Source: DATLXH01 sp035576005 (lineage in GTDB: Bacteria > Acidobacteriota > Thermoanaerobaculia > Gp7-AA8). From it: DNA of 64,000 bases. Where the stretch lies: NCBI GenBank assembly GCA_035576005.1, contig DATLXH010000109.1, positions 1 to 64,000 on the forward strand, given 5' to 3'. The notes beneath the pieces are model-generated. The model did no database searches, was not told the DNA's origin, and was given only the letters and a program-made list of their open reading frames with translations. Shown in pieces: positions 34,729 through 42,963 of this stretch (position 1 is the first letter of the stretch; every line of letters begins with the position of its first letter). Both the position numbers and the translations under genes were made by a program.

Positions 34729-35434
34729 GTTGATGCTCTCCTTCTATTGCTACGGTGTTTCGATTGCACTGGCCCGCTCCGATCCGCTCGCCAGTGATGT
34801 GACTGTATCTTACCGCAAGTGGAGCTCAGCGCGAATACTCGAAATGCGGCCGCCGATGGTTAGCCGCAACCCTAACAAGCTAACCCGCAGGCCGCGTCCA
34901 TCCGGATCGGGAACGGTTCGCGGTTCGACGGTCCGATTCGGCAATCTCAACGCGACATATCCCGGCACCTTTGTCGCCTTCTCTCCGGAGCGACTCTTCA
35001 CTGCATTGGGCAGCAACGTTGTCGACGTGAACTTCTTTGTCCCGGGAACAACGACACCGGCAACTGTTTCCGGATTCGGTTCCATTTTTACTGATGTCGA
35101 CCTGAGCAGCGTCACCACGATTCAGTACTTCGACGCGGCTGGCGCGAGCCTTGGAGTGTTCACAGTTCCGCCGGCCACCGGCGATGTCTCATTTCTTGGC
35201 GTGTCATTCAACGCCGGCGAGCGGGTTAGTCGCGTTCGGATCACATCAGGGAATGTCGCCCTCGGACCGAACGACTCAGTCGCGACGGACGTCGTCGTGA
35301 TGAATGATTTCATTTACTCCGAGCCGGTCACCGCTGCTGCAGCAGCAGAGGCCGGGATACCGACGCTGTCGACCTGGATGACCTTCGCATTCATCGCCCT
35401 GATTGGCATGATCGGCTTCCTGCGGATTCGCTAA
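34727..35434 (+). CDS. IPTL-CTERM surface protein, apparently truncated at the 5' end
   Basis: 235 residues if read from the ATG at 34727, which overlaps the divergent AP2-like gene by two bases and lacks a signal peptide. The conserved part begins near FGNLNATYPGTFVAFSPERL, runs through VTTIQYFDAAGASLGVFTVP and VSRVRITSGNVALGP, and ends with IPTLSTWM, a membrane helix and RIR: the IPTL-CTERM sorting signal handled by exosortase-type systems. Such proteins normally have a signal peptide, so the N-terminus has probably been lost by deletion; the ATG at 34856 is another possible start. Could be a pseudogene. Confidence 0.65.
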   Translation: MLMLSFYCYGVSIALARSDPLASDVTVSYRKWSSARILEMRPPMVSRNPNKLTRRPRPSGSGTVRGSTVRFGNLNATYPGTFVAFSPERLFTALGSNVVDVNFFVPGTTTPATVSGFGSIFTDVDLSSVTTIQYFDAAGASLGVFTVPPATGDVSFLGVSFNAGERVSRVRITSGNVALGPNDSVATDVVVMNDFIYSEPVTAAAAAEAGIPTLSTWMTFAFIALIGMIGFLRIR

Positions 35435-35476
35435 GCCACTAACAAGTCACTCGCGAGCGGGTTAACAGCGTGGAAA

Positions 35477-35495
35477 GCTGGTGAAGAGGTGATGA
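35477..35495 (+). repeat. 19-bp direct repeat, left copy
   Basis: GCTGGTGAAGAGGTGATGA, repeated exactly at 35760-35778. The two copies enclose the second 175-bp repeat, about 264 bases apart. Confidence 0.75.
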
Positions 35496-35528
35496 CACGC
35501 GGCTTGGACTGGCGCCCCGGGGGCGAAT

Positions 35529-35701
35529 CCCTCTCCCCGGCGGGGAGAGGCTGGTCGCGTAAGCGACCGGAGAGGGGCCGCGAGAGATACGGAGACCTCG
35601 CCCTTTCCCACGGACTGACGAGACTTTCACGCCCCTCTCCCTGCTTTGCTTCGCTCGCTTCCCTCTCCCCGCCGGGGAGAGGGATACGCCGCTTCGCGGC
35701 T
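35529..35701. repeat. Dispersed 175-bp repeat, copy 2
   Basis: Nearly identical to 8537-8711, including the CTCTCCCCGGCGGGGAGAGG start, the GAGACTTTCACGCCCCTCTC middle and the CGCCGCTTCGCGGCT end. It fills most of the 35435-35956 gap, which contains no gene. Confidence 0.85.
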
Positions 35702-35759
35702 CAACGACGTCAGACAGTGAACCGGTGTCATCAGAAGCGTGAGAACAGCATGAGGACAC

Positions 35760-35836
35760 GCTGGTGAAGAGGTGATGAAGCGTCCCTCCTTGGTACCGCA
35801 GGAGGCGCTTTGTGGCCGGACATTCCAATGTCCGGC
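35760..35836. repeat. Right direct repeat and CCGGACATT palindrome
   Basis: The second GCTGGTGAAGAGGTGATGA (35760-35778) is followed by TGTGG and CCGGACATTCCAATGTCCGG (35811-35836) and a half copy near 35857 (GCCGGACATTGG). Confidence 0.7.
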
Positions 35837-35956
35837 GGTTTCGCTCGCGCCTCCAGCGCGCCGGACATTGGCCTCCCCTGGCTGCAAACGCGCCCGAGCT
35901 CATTCAATCGAAATGCATATACTTTCTCTCCAACGGTCACACGGGGGATAGAGACT

Positions 35957-38047
35957 ATGAACAGGTTGAATCGATCGGTCGCTTTGAGTGCGCTGCTTCT
36001 CATGGGCGGACTGCCTCTTTTCGCTCAGAAAGAACCGATCTCCCACGAAACACTCTGGCTCATGAAGCGGGTCGGCGCTCCTGCCGTCAGTCCTGACGGT
36101 AAGTGGGTCGTGTTCTTACTTACCTCTCCGTCGTACGAAGAGAAGGAACAAAGTGCCGACCTTTGGATCGTCCCCGCGGATCGGAGCGCAGAACCGCGAC
36201 GCCTTACATCAACGAAGGCAACCGAGAACGACGTTGCCTGGAGCAATGACAGCCGCAGACTCGCCTTCGGAACCAAACGGGAAGGAGACGAGGAGAATCA
36301 GATTTACGTCATCGACATCGCCGGGGGTGAAGCGACGCGAGTCACCTCGCTCACTACCGGAGCAAGGATGCCAGTCTGGAGTCCCGACAACAATGCGATC
36401 GCGTTCATGAGCGGAGTCTTTTTCGGGGCCGCCGATGAAGAAGCCAACAAGAAAACTGCTTCGGAGCGAAAGAGTCAGAAATTTAAAGTACGTGTTTACG
36501 ACACATTCCCGATCCGCCGCTGGGACAAGTGGCTCGACGACGCGCAATCGCATGTTTTCGTTCAGAGACTCGACGCTGGCGCGAAGGCAAAGGACCTCCT
36601 CGCGGGAACGCTTCTGGTGAGCGGAGCAGGTTTCGGTGGCCGCGGCAGCGAGGGATCGGGCGATACTCTTGACCTGGCCTGGACGCCTGACGGAAAGTCG
36701 ATTGTCTTCACGGCAACGAGTAACCGGAATACCTCGGCGTTCGCATTCACCAACACGCATCTTTACGAGGTCGCGGTCGCCGGCGGCGAGCCGAAACAGC
36801 TAACGAGCGGGAACGACAGCTTCAGCCGTCCAAAGTTCAGCTCTGACGGAAAGAAGCTCTACTACCTGATCTCGTCAGACTGGGGCAAAGTCTACGCCCT
36901 CGACAGGCTCGGGATGACAGCATGGGCATCCGGAGCCCTACGGTTCATCACGATCACGAAGGATTTCGATCGATCGATTGGAAGCTGGGATCTGAGCGGA
37001 GACGGCCGCACGATCTATCTGACGGCTGAGCACGCAGGCACTGAGCGGATCTTTTCGATGCCGGCGGACGGCGGTGAAGTCAAAGAGCTCGTCGCCCCTC
37101 CAACTGGTGTCTACACCTCCCTAACCGTCGCCGACCGCTCCCGGACCCCCGTTCTCATCGCGAGCTGGGGAAGCTCGATCCAGCCGGCCGAGATTGTGTC
37201 GATCGATCCAGTTTCCAGGACCCACAAGCTCCTCACGAGCTTCAACGTCGCCAGCGCTGCGAAGATCGACTGGAGCGCTCCGCGGCACTTCTGGTTCACA
37301 AGCTCGCGCGGCAAGAAAATTCACAACATGATCGTGTTGCCTTCCGGGTTCGACCCAGCCAGAAAGTATCCGCTTTTCGTTCTCATTCATGGCGGCGCAG
37401 CCAACATGTGGCGCGATCAGATCTCCCTTCGATGGAATTACCATCTCCTTGTGAAGCCGGGCTACGTCCTGCTGCTGACGAACTACACAGGGTCCACCGG
37501 GTTCGGTGAGAAGTTCGCCCAGGAGATCGGAGGCGATCCTCTGGCCGGACCGGCGACCGAGATCAACGAGGCGGCCGATGAAGCGATCAAGCAGTTTTCA
37601 TTTATCGACGGATCGAGACAGGCGGCGGGTGGCGCAAGCTACGGCGGGCATCTCACGAACTGGCTCCTTGCCACCACGACCCGCTACAAGTGTCTCATCA
37701 GTCACGCCGGCCTGATGAACCTCGAGGCCCAGTGGGGAACGAGCGACGGAATCTACCATCGCGAGATCGTGGCGGGTGGGCCGGTCTGGGAGCAGGGGAA
37801 AGTCTGGCGCGAACAGAACCCGATTCGCCGGGCGGCCAGCTTCAAGACGCCGATCCTCTTCTCAATTGGTGAGAACGACTTTCGCGTTCCCCTCAACAAC
37901 ACCCTCGAAGCATGGAGCGCCGTGCAGAGAATGCAGGTCCCGAGTCGCCTCCTTGTCTGGCCCGACGAAAATCACTGGATCCTCAAGGGAGAAAACTCCA
38001 GGGTCTTTTACCGCGAGGTCCACAACTGGCTGAGCAAGTGGCTCTGA
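35957..38047 (+). CDS. S9 family prolyl oligopeptidase / acylaminoacyl-peptidase-like, secreted
   Basis: A serine peptidase of 696 residues from the ATG at 35957; the longer upstream frame reads through a repeat. The signal peptide is MNRLNRSVALSALLLMGGLP then LFAQ. A WD40-like beta-propeller (VGAPAVSPDGKWVVFLLTSP, then SRRLAFGTKR) fills the first half. The alpha/beta-hydrolase half has GGASYGGHL with Ser561, GENDFRVPLNN with Asp641 and DENHWILKG with His673. It releases dipeptides or trims oligopeptides in the periplasm; such genes are abundant in Acidobacteria. Confidence 0.93.
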   Translation: MNRLNRSVALSALLLMGGLPLFAQKEPISHETLWLMKRVGAPAVSPDGKWVVFLLTSPSYEEKEQSADLWIVPADRSAEPRRLTSTKATENDVAWSNDSRRLAFGTKREGDEENQIYVIDIAGGEATRVTSLTTGARMPVWSPDNNAIAFMSGVFFGAADEEANKKTASERKSQKFKVRVYDTFPIRRWDKWLDDAQSHVFVQRLDAGAKAKDLLAGTLLVSGAGFGGRGSEGSGDTLDLAWTPDGKSIVFTATSNRNTSAFAFTNTHLYEVAVAGGEPKQLTSGNDSFSRPKFSSDGKKLYYLISSDWGKVYALDRLGMTAWASGALRFITITKDFDRSIGSWDLSGDGRTIYLTAEHAGTERIFSMPADGGEVKELVAPPTGVYTSLTVADRSRTPVLIASWGSSIQPAEIVSIDPVSRTHKLLTSFNVASAAKIDWSAPRHFWFTSSRGKKIHNMIVLPSGFDPARKYPLFVLIHGGAANMWRDQISLRWNYHLLVKPGYVLLLTNYTGSTGFGEKFAQEIGGDPLAGPATEINEAADEAIKQFSFIDGSRQAAGGASYGGHLTNWLLATTTRYKCLISHAGLMNLEAQWGTSDGIYHREIVAGGPVWEQGKVWREQNPIRRAASFKTPILFSIGENDFRVPLNNTLEAWSAVQRMQVPSRLLVWPDENHWILKGENSRVFYREVHNWLSKWL

Positions 38048-38169
38048 TTCAGACAAACACTCCCCGACGTCCGATCACGAACCGTTAACGTTCGAGTGGC
38101 GCATTCGTTGTCGCCGGACTCCTCGACACGAAGGTGCAGCAGTCGGTCAGATCACTCCAGTTCGATCTT

Positions 38170-38352
38170 TAGCCCGCATTTCTCACACTCCTTCGCGGCG
38201 AGGCGGCGGAGAGTGGCCTGGATGCGAGGCGCACGGCGATTTTGCGACGAGGCATAGTCGGCACTATGTCAAGGAGCGAAATTGCCGTGCAACGAAGCAG
38301 ACAGGCCGCTATCCGTCGTCTCGCGGCGAAGGAGTGTGAGAAATGCAGGCTA
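38170..38352. mobile_element. MITE-like element: 183-bp imperfect palindrome
   Basis: The whole segment is one inverted repeat with ends TAGCCCGCATTTCTCACACT and its near complement AGTGTGAGAAATGCAGGCTA, and an apex CATAGT-CGGC-ACTATG at 38253-38268. Arms are about 90 bases with scattered mismatches. Solo or fused ends occur at 127-144, 8711-8744, 46536-46549 and probably 33492. It encodes nothing. The remaining DNA of the gap 38048-38502 shows no gene. Confidence 0.8.
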
Positions 38353-38502
38353 ACGGCATGGTTCGGTCCCGGCATTCCGCCACGACCCTGGCGCCCGACC
38401 CGGGATTCCGCCCGAAATCGGCTGCAACAGCAACCGCGAAGCTGTCCGCAGAAGAACTCCCCCATGCAGTTCGCTTGCGCGACCCCGTCTCGGTCAGTCA
38501 GA

Positions 38503-39970
38503 ATGGCGCGCACACACTCACAAAAAGCGCTACCTCTTCGGAGCGTTCGAGCTCGACGCCAATCTATATGAGCTCCGAGAAGGCACCCGGATTGTCCGCG
38601 TGGAGCCGCGCGTACTGGACGTTCTGTTTTACCTCGTGCGAAACCGCGACAGGGTCGTCTCGAAAGACGAGCTTCTCGAGAAGGTCTGGAAGACGACATT
38701 CATCGGCGAATCCGCGCTGAGCCGCTCCATCATGCAGGCGCGAAAGGCGATTGCGTCCGAAGAAGGAAGTGAGGAGGCGATCAAAACCATCCATCGCCGC
38801 GGCTATCGCTTCGTCGCCCCGACGGTCGAGGATCATGGGACGGAGCCAGGGCAGGACCCGGCGACTGAGGATCCGGATCCGGTTTCGGCACCAGTTGCGG
38901 CCAGCGTTTCGGCGACTACCACACCGACGACGCTCATTTCGGAGAGTCTGGTCGTAGATTCATCCCTTGTTAGTGGAGAGGCCGTCCGAGCGACCGGCCA
39001 ATCGCACCAGGTCATCCGAGTTCGGAGGACGCTGATATTCGTGGCAGCGGCCATTGTCGTCATGTCCGCGCTTGCACTGCATCGTTCTCATGGCACTGTT
39101 CCCGTCTCATCTTCCAGAGGTGTGAGGCTGGCGATCCTTCCTGTTTCCCCCTCCGTCGCGGAGGATGCGGAGAGCCTGCTCCTCGCAGAGATGGTGAGTG
39201 ATCTCCTGTCGATCAGACTGGCAGCCGTTCCTGGTCTGATTGTTCGTACACCCGGTGAGAGCGAGAGGTTATCGACGTCGATGAGCAGCCTCGCCGCGTT
39301 AGCACAGCGCGCCGGTGTGACCTTCGTACTCTCCGGAAGTTTGCGTCCGGTACGAGAGGCCGGCAAAGCTCGAATCGATCTGGCGCTGCACGAGTTTGGA
39401 ATCAACGGTCGCACCGAAACCACATCTCTCGGTCGCTACGATATCCCTTTCGTCCGCAACCGGTTTGATGTGCAGCAGCTGCGCACGATCAATGACGGCA
39501 TCGTTCAGCGAGTGATACGAGAGCTCGTTCCACTCATCCACGCCGGCCCCGCCGCCGGGGATTCGCCACGCGATCCGCACGCGTACCGACTGTATCTGCT
39601 CGGACGGGACCGACTGAGTGAGGAAAAATGTGACGGGGGGGGGCGCCCTCCAGCTGCTCGAGCGCTCGCTCGAGCTCGATCCTGGCTTCGCTCCGGCGTG
39701 GCAGGCTTTTGCACTCGCACACTACGGCCTCGCCTCCTCGTGTGGAGAGGATGCGACTCACTACGAAAAAGCGCTGAACGGGATCAGGCGTGCCGTGAAG
39801 CTGCATCCGGATATGCCAAGCGCCATGGCGCTGGAAGCAACGGTGCTGGCCGAGAGCGGGCGCATCGAAGAGGCCTACGAATCTCTGATACGAAGGAAAC
39901 GAGATGGTGCCGTGGCATGCGACATCGACTACGCGGCGTCAACCGTCCTGTCGTATGCGGGCTATCTTGA
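38503..39970 (+). CDS. CadC-like membrane transcriptional regulator, N-terminal part (frameshifted)
   Basis: Part of one broken gene that spans 38503-40577. Removing one A from the run at 38522-38526 joins MARTHSQK (ATG 38503) to RYLFGAFELDANLYELREG, the typical start of this family; otherwise the first start is GTG 38600. The winged-helix DNA-binding domain follows (VEPRVLDVLFYLVRNRDRVV, SKDELLEKVW, HRRGYRFVAP), then a Pro/Thr-rich linker, a membrane helix (TLIFVAAAIVVMSALAL) and a TolB-like domain (VRLAILPVSPSVAEDAESLL, VTFVLSGSLRPV). True coding continues only to the G9 run at 39635-39643; the rest of this frame is out of phase. Confidence 0.8.
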
Positions 39971-40577
39971 TCCGGCGCGCAGGAAGCTCGACAGCGTTCT
40001 GAGGGCCGACCCCCAGTACCTCGCGATCGGTGGCTGGACGCCTAGTATTCATCTCTATGAATCGGAGCCCGACCGATTTTTACGCTATCTCCCGGCGGCC
40101 GAGACCGCGTCGTTCCGCTATTACCGCGGGTACGCGCAGCTGCTTCAGGGAAAGATACCTGCAGCACGTGAGAGCCTCGGGCCCGCGTTTCGTCTCAACC
40201 CCCACGACGTCTTTGCGAGGCTCAGTGCGGCGCTGCTCGATACCGTGGAGGGCCGACCGGTAGAAGCCCTCGAAGTACTGCGCGGTCTCGAACGGCAACG
40301 CAGGGCTGTGGGCTCCACGGATGGTGCTCTCACTTACAAGCTCGCTCAGCTCTACGAGCGGGCGGGAGACAGCGACTCCGCTCTCGAGAGCCTTGGCCGC
40401 GCCGTCGACCAGGGATTCTTCTGTACGCCATGCTTCGCCGGCGATCCGCTCTGGAATTCCGTCCGGTCGAAAGCAAAGTTTACCGACGCGTTCCGGCGCG
40501 CTGAATCGAGGCATCGCGCTTTCGGGAAGCGTTTCGGGTTTCTCGCGAGCTCCGGGAGCGGACAAGGGGCGCAGTGA
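39618..40577 (+). CDS. CadC-like regulator, C-terminal TPR part (frameshifted)
   Basis: The continuation of the regulator in the next frame. After the G9 run the reading GGALQLLERSLELDPGFAPA begins tetratricopeptide repeats, with further units near ESGRIEEAYESLIRRK, YAQLLQGKIPAARESLGPAF and YERAGDSDSALESLGRAVDQ. It ends FRRAESRHRAFGKRFGF. Removing one G merges it with the upstream frame; with the A-run correction the whole gene is 691 codons without a stop. The TPR part would lie in the periplasm and sense a ligand or protein. Confidence 0.8.
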   Translation: MRKNVTGGGALQLLERSLELDPGFAPAWQAFALAHYGLASSCGEDATHYEKALNGIRRAVKLHPDMPSAMALEATVLAESGRIEEAYESLIRRKRDGAVACDIDYAASTVLSYAGYLDPARRKLDSVLRADPQYLAIGGWTPSIHLYESEPDRFLRYLPAAETASFRYYRGYAQLLQGKIPAARESLGPAFRLNPHDVFARLSAALLDTVEGRPVEALEVLRGLERQRRAVGSTDGALTYKLAQLYERAGDSDSALESLGRAVDQGFFCTPCFAGDPLWNSVRSKAKFTDAFRRAESRHRAFGKRFGFLASSGSGQGAQ

Positions 40578-40644
40578 GCCACAAGTCAGGGAACCGTCAC
40601 GTTACCAACATCCAACCATCAAGTATCGGAGAGTGTGCCGGCCT

Positions 40645-41064
40645 ATGTTGAGATCAATGAAACTGCAACTCGCAATTGCCTTCCTATTCGCCGGGACAGC
40701 CTACCCTGGAGGGTCCTCCCCACCCGATCTCGCGATCTCATGGGTCCAGCCAGGGACGTTGACTGGCACCGCGGGAGAGACGGCGCAAATTCGATACCTC
40801 ATCCGTAATGTGGGGGGGACGGACGCTTTCGCGGTGATCTCCCGCATCGGGACGACTCTCGGTCCAATCGCGCCTGCACGGACACAACCCGGTCCCGAGG
40901 CTGGAAAAAGTCTCGAGCGCAAACTCGCTCTGGCCCTCGCCGTGGGCATGCGCGAGCTCTGCATCGACGTGACCTTGCAGAACATCGCGATCGACGATTC
41001 TCCGGATCCGAACCCAAAGAACAACCGCGCCTGCAGACCTGTGGTCGTGCAGGAACCCAAGTAA
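40645..41064 (+). CDS. CARDB-like secreted protein
   Basis: A secreted single-domain protein of 139 residues from the ATG at 40645 (the ATG at 40657 is also possible). The signal peptide is MLRSMKLQLAIAFLFAGTAY. The mature part PDLAISWVQPGTLTGTAGET, AQIRYLIRNVGGTDAFAV is a CARDB-like immunoglobulin-fold start, with two cysteines (ELCIDV and RACRPV) that could bond. It leads the surface cluster, 68 bases after the regulator and 70 before the Ig-like repeat gene. Confidence 0.7.
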   Translation: MLRSMKLQLAIAFLFAGTAYPGGSSPPDLAISWVQPGTLTGTAGETAQIRYLIRNVGGTDAFAVISRIGTTLGPIAPARTQPGPEAGKSLERKLALALAVGMRELCIDVTLQNIAIDDSPDPNPKNNRACRPVVVQEPK

Positions 41065-41133
41065 AGGAAACCTTCCGTCGCTCAATGCCCCATGCGCTGT
41101 TGATCAAAGTCAGGCCCGTTAAAGGAGAATTTC

Positions 41134-42674
41134 ATGCTAGTCACCAGGTCACCCTTTCCTGTTTTACGAGTCGCGCTCGCGCTTTGCCTTGCGCTACTTT
41201 GTGTTTCCGATACTTCCCAGGCGCAATTCCCCGTTCTAACTTCGACAACGACGACCTTTTCCGTGTCCCCAGCCACAGTCACCGGAGGGGCGAACGCAAC
41301 GGGCACAATCCGGTTTCCCGGCCTCAATAAAGGAGCAATCGTATTCGAGATCACCAGCAACAACGCGGTCGCAACCGTTCAGGAGACCGTGACGATGCTC
41401 AATCTCGCCGGAACGGCGAGCTTCCCGATCAGAACATCTCCCGTTGCCTCTTCCACAACCGTGCAGATCCGCATCGTCGGAACCAATACCGATAGGACCG
41501 CAACCTTCACGATCGTTCCACCGGTGCTCTCCGGGTTTACGTTGTCTCCGGGTGCCATTGTCGGAGGAAACGCTGTCATCGGCACGGTCACGCTTTCCGG
41601 TCCAGCGCCTCTGATCAGCGGAGGACCATTCCGGATTCCTCTTTTTAAATCCTTTGGGCCATCGGTCACCATGCCCTTCGTTGCCGCGGTCTCGTCCGGC
41701 CAGACCTCAGCACCATTCACGATCACGACCGTCCCGGTGCTCCAGGCAGAAAACGGGACGATCACCGCCGGTGACGGCGAAACCGCCAGGTCAGTTCCTC
41801 TCACCCTGAATCCTCCAACTGTACAGACGATGACTTTTGCCTCTCGAGTGGTAGGGGGGCGGGTTTCAACTAGAGTCGTCGCCACTCTCAACGGACACCA
41901 GCGGGTTTCACGATGTCGGTGTCCAGCAGCTCGCCGGGAGTGATCGTTCCTCCTACAGTCACTGCCGACGCAATGAGTCGGGGAATCTTTTTGCCCGAGA
42001 TCCAACCCGTGTTGGTTGACACACCAGCAACGATTACTGTGACAACAGGGAGCGTGAGTCGAAGTGTAAACTTCGTTGTCATTCCCCCGACGGTCAGTGC
42101 GATGAGCTGCACCAGTCCCGGCCGCACACCAGGCTCACCCGTCATCGGCGGCGACTCGGTGACAAACTGCAAGCTCACCCTCAACGGACCGGCGGCTGAC
42201 GGCGGGATGAGTATCCCTCTCTTCAGCACCGGTCCAGGTTCGGTACCGTCATCTGTCAACGTGTCTGCGGGACAATTGGAAAGCGAGCCGTTCTCCGTCG
42301 CCACCACGCAGGTCACGAGCAGATCTCAGCTCTCGATCTTCGCAGGCTCAGCGAACGTCGGTGGGTTCACCGTGATTCCGGTCGCCGTGGCGAACCTGTT
42401 GCTTTCGACACAGACGGTTCCGGGCGGGACCATCGTTACCGCTTCGATCATCCTCAACGGCGATGCGCCTCCGGGAGGATTCAGCGTACCGCTCTCCAGC
42501 GGAAACATCAGTGCCGCGACCGTGCCGCCGACCATTCTGGTTCCGGCGGGACAGACGACCGGCAGCTTCCCCATCACCACCTCAGTCGTGCAGAACGACA
42601 CGACCGTAACCATCACCGCTGGCGCGATCGGAGCGACAAGAACCGCGCCGCTGGTGGTTCGCGCGGGCTCGTAG
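41134..42674 (+). CDS. Secreted Ig-like repeat protein (single frameshift)
   Basis: Two frames (41134-41943 and 41913-42674) form one protein of about 513 residues if one base is added near 41897-41905. AAGGAG precedes the start, and a signal peptide (LRVALALCLALLCVSDTSQA) follows. Five beta-sandwich units repeat a pattern close to PPxVxxxTxSPxxVxGGxxV, xxTLNGxxPxGF and VPAGQTTxxFxIxT, each about 85-100 residues: a bacterial Ig-like (Big-type) repeat surface protein. It ends RTAPLVVRAGS without an LPXTG or CTERM signal. At the junction, TLNG is followed by TPAGFTMSVSSSSPGVIVPP in the next frame, exactly as in the other units. It lies upstream of the outer-membrane barrel gene. Confidence 0.78.
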
Positions 42675-42729
42675 AAACCGACGTTGCGCTTCCATGGTCA
42701 TTCAGTGAAAAAGCAGCCGAATGTTGGTA

Positions 42730-42769
42730 CGGTGTCGCAGTAGTGAGTTGGAACGAAGGAACGCCGGCT
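42730..42769. repeat. Tandem repeat before the barrel gene, copy 1
   Basis: CGGTGTCGCAGTAGTGAGTT, a short gap, then GAACGAAGGAACGCCGGCT; copy 2 at 42861-42900 reads CGGTGCCTCAGTAGTGGTTG with GAAAGAACGCCGGCT. Both end in the left arm of a hairpin. Confidence 0.6.
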
Positions 42770-42797
42770 ATCGACAGCGGCGTTCCTTCGTTGTTTT
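42752..42797 (+). terminator. Rho-independent terminator of the Ig-like gene
   Basis: A 15-bp stem AACGAAGGAACGCCG / CGGCGTTCCTTCGTT (42752-42766, 42778-42792) followed by GTTTT. It lies 77 bases after the Ig-like stop codon. Confidence 0.8.
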
Positions 42798-42860
42798 AAC
42801 GGCGATTCGAACCTCGAGAACAACCGGGCGTTAGGCCGGTGCTCGCGGAGCTCGCAGTGA

Positions 42861-42919
42861 CGGTGCCTCAGTAGTGGTTGAATATGAAAGAACGCCGGCT
42901 GGACTGATGGGTTCTTTCA
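42861..42919 (+). promoter_or_regulatory. Tandem repeat copy 2 with hairpin upstream of the barrel gene
   Basis: Sequence related to 42730-42769, with a 9-bp stem TGAAAGAAC / GTTCTTTCA (42885-42893, 42911-42919). It precedes the ATG at 42964 by 44 bases. A duplicated terminator that now acts as attenuator is one reading; a leader element that controls the barrel gene is another. Confidence 0.45.
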
Positions 42920-42963
42920 CCGCTTCGTCTGCATCCAACGTCTGATGGTCTCAAGGGAGTCGC

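Noticed and set aside
41880..41943. Separate genes for the two Ig-like frames
   Set aside because: The second frame lacks a signal peptide and continues the repeat unit exactly where the first frame is lost, so one gene with a frameshift is simpler.
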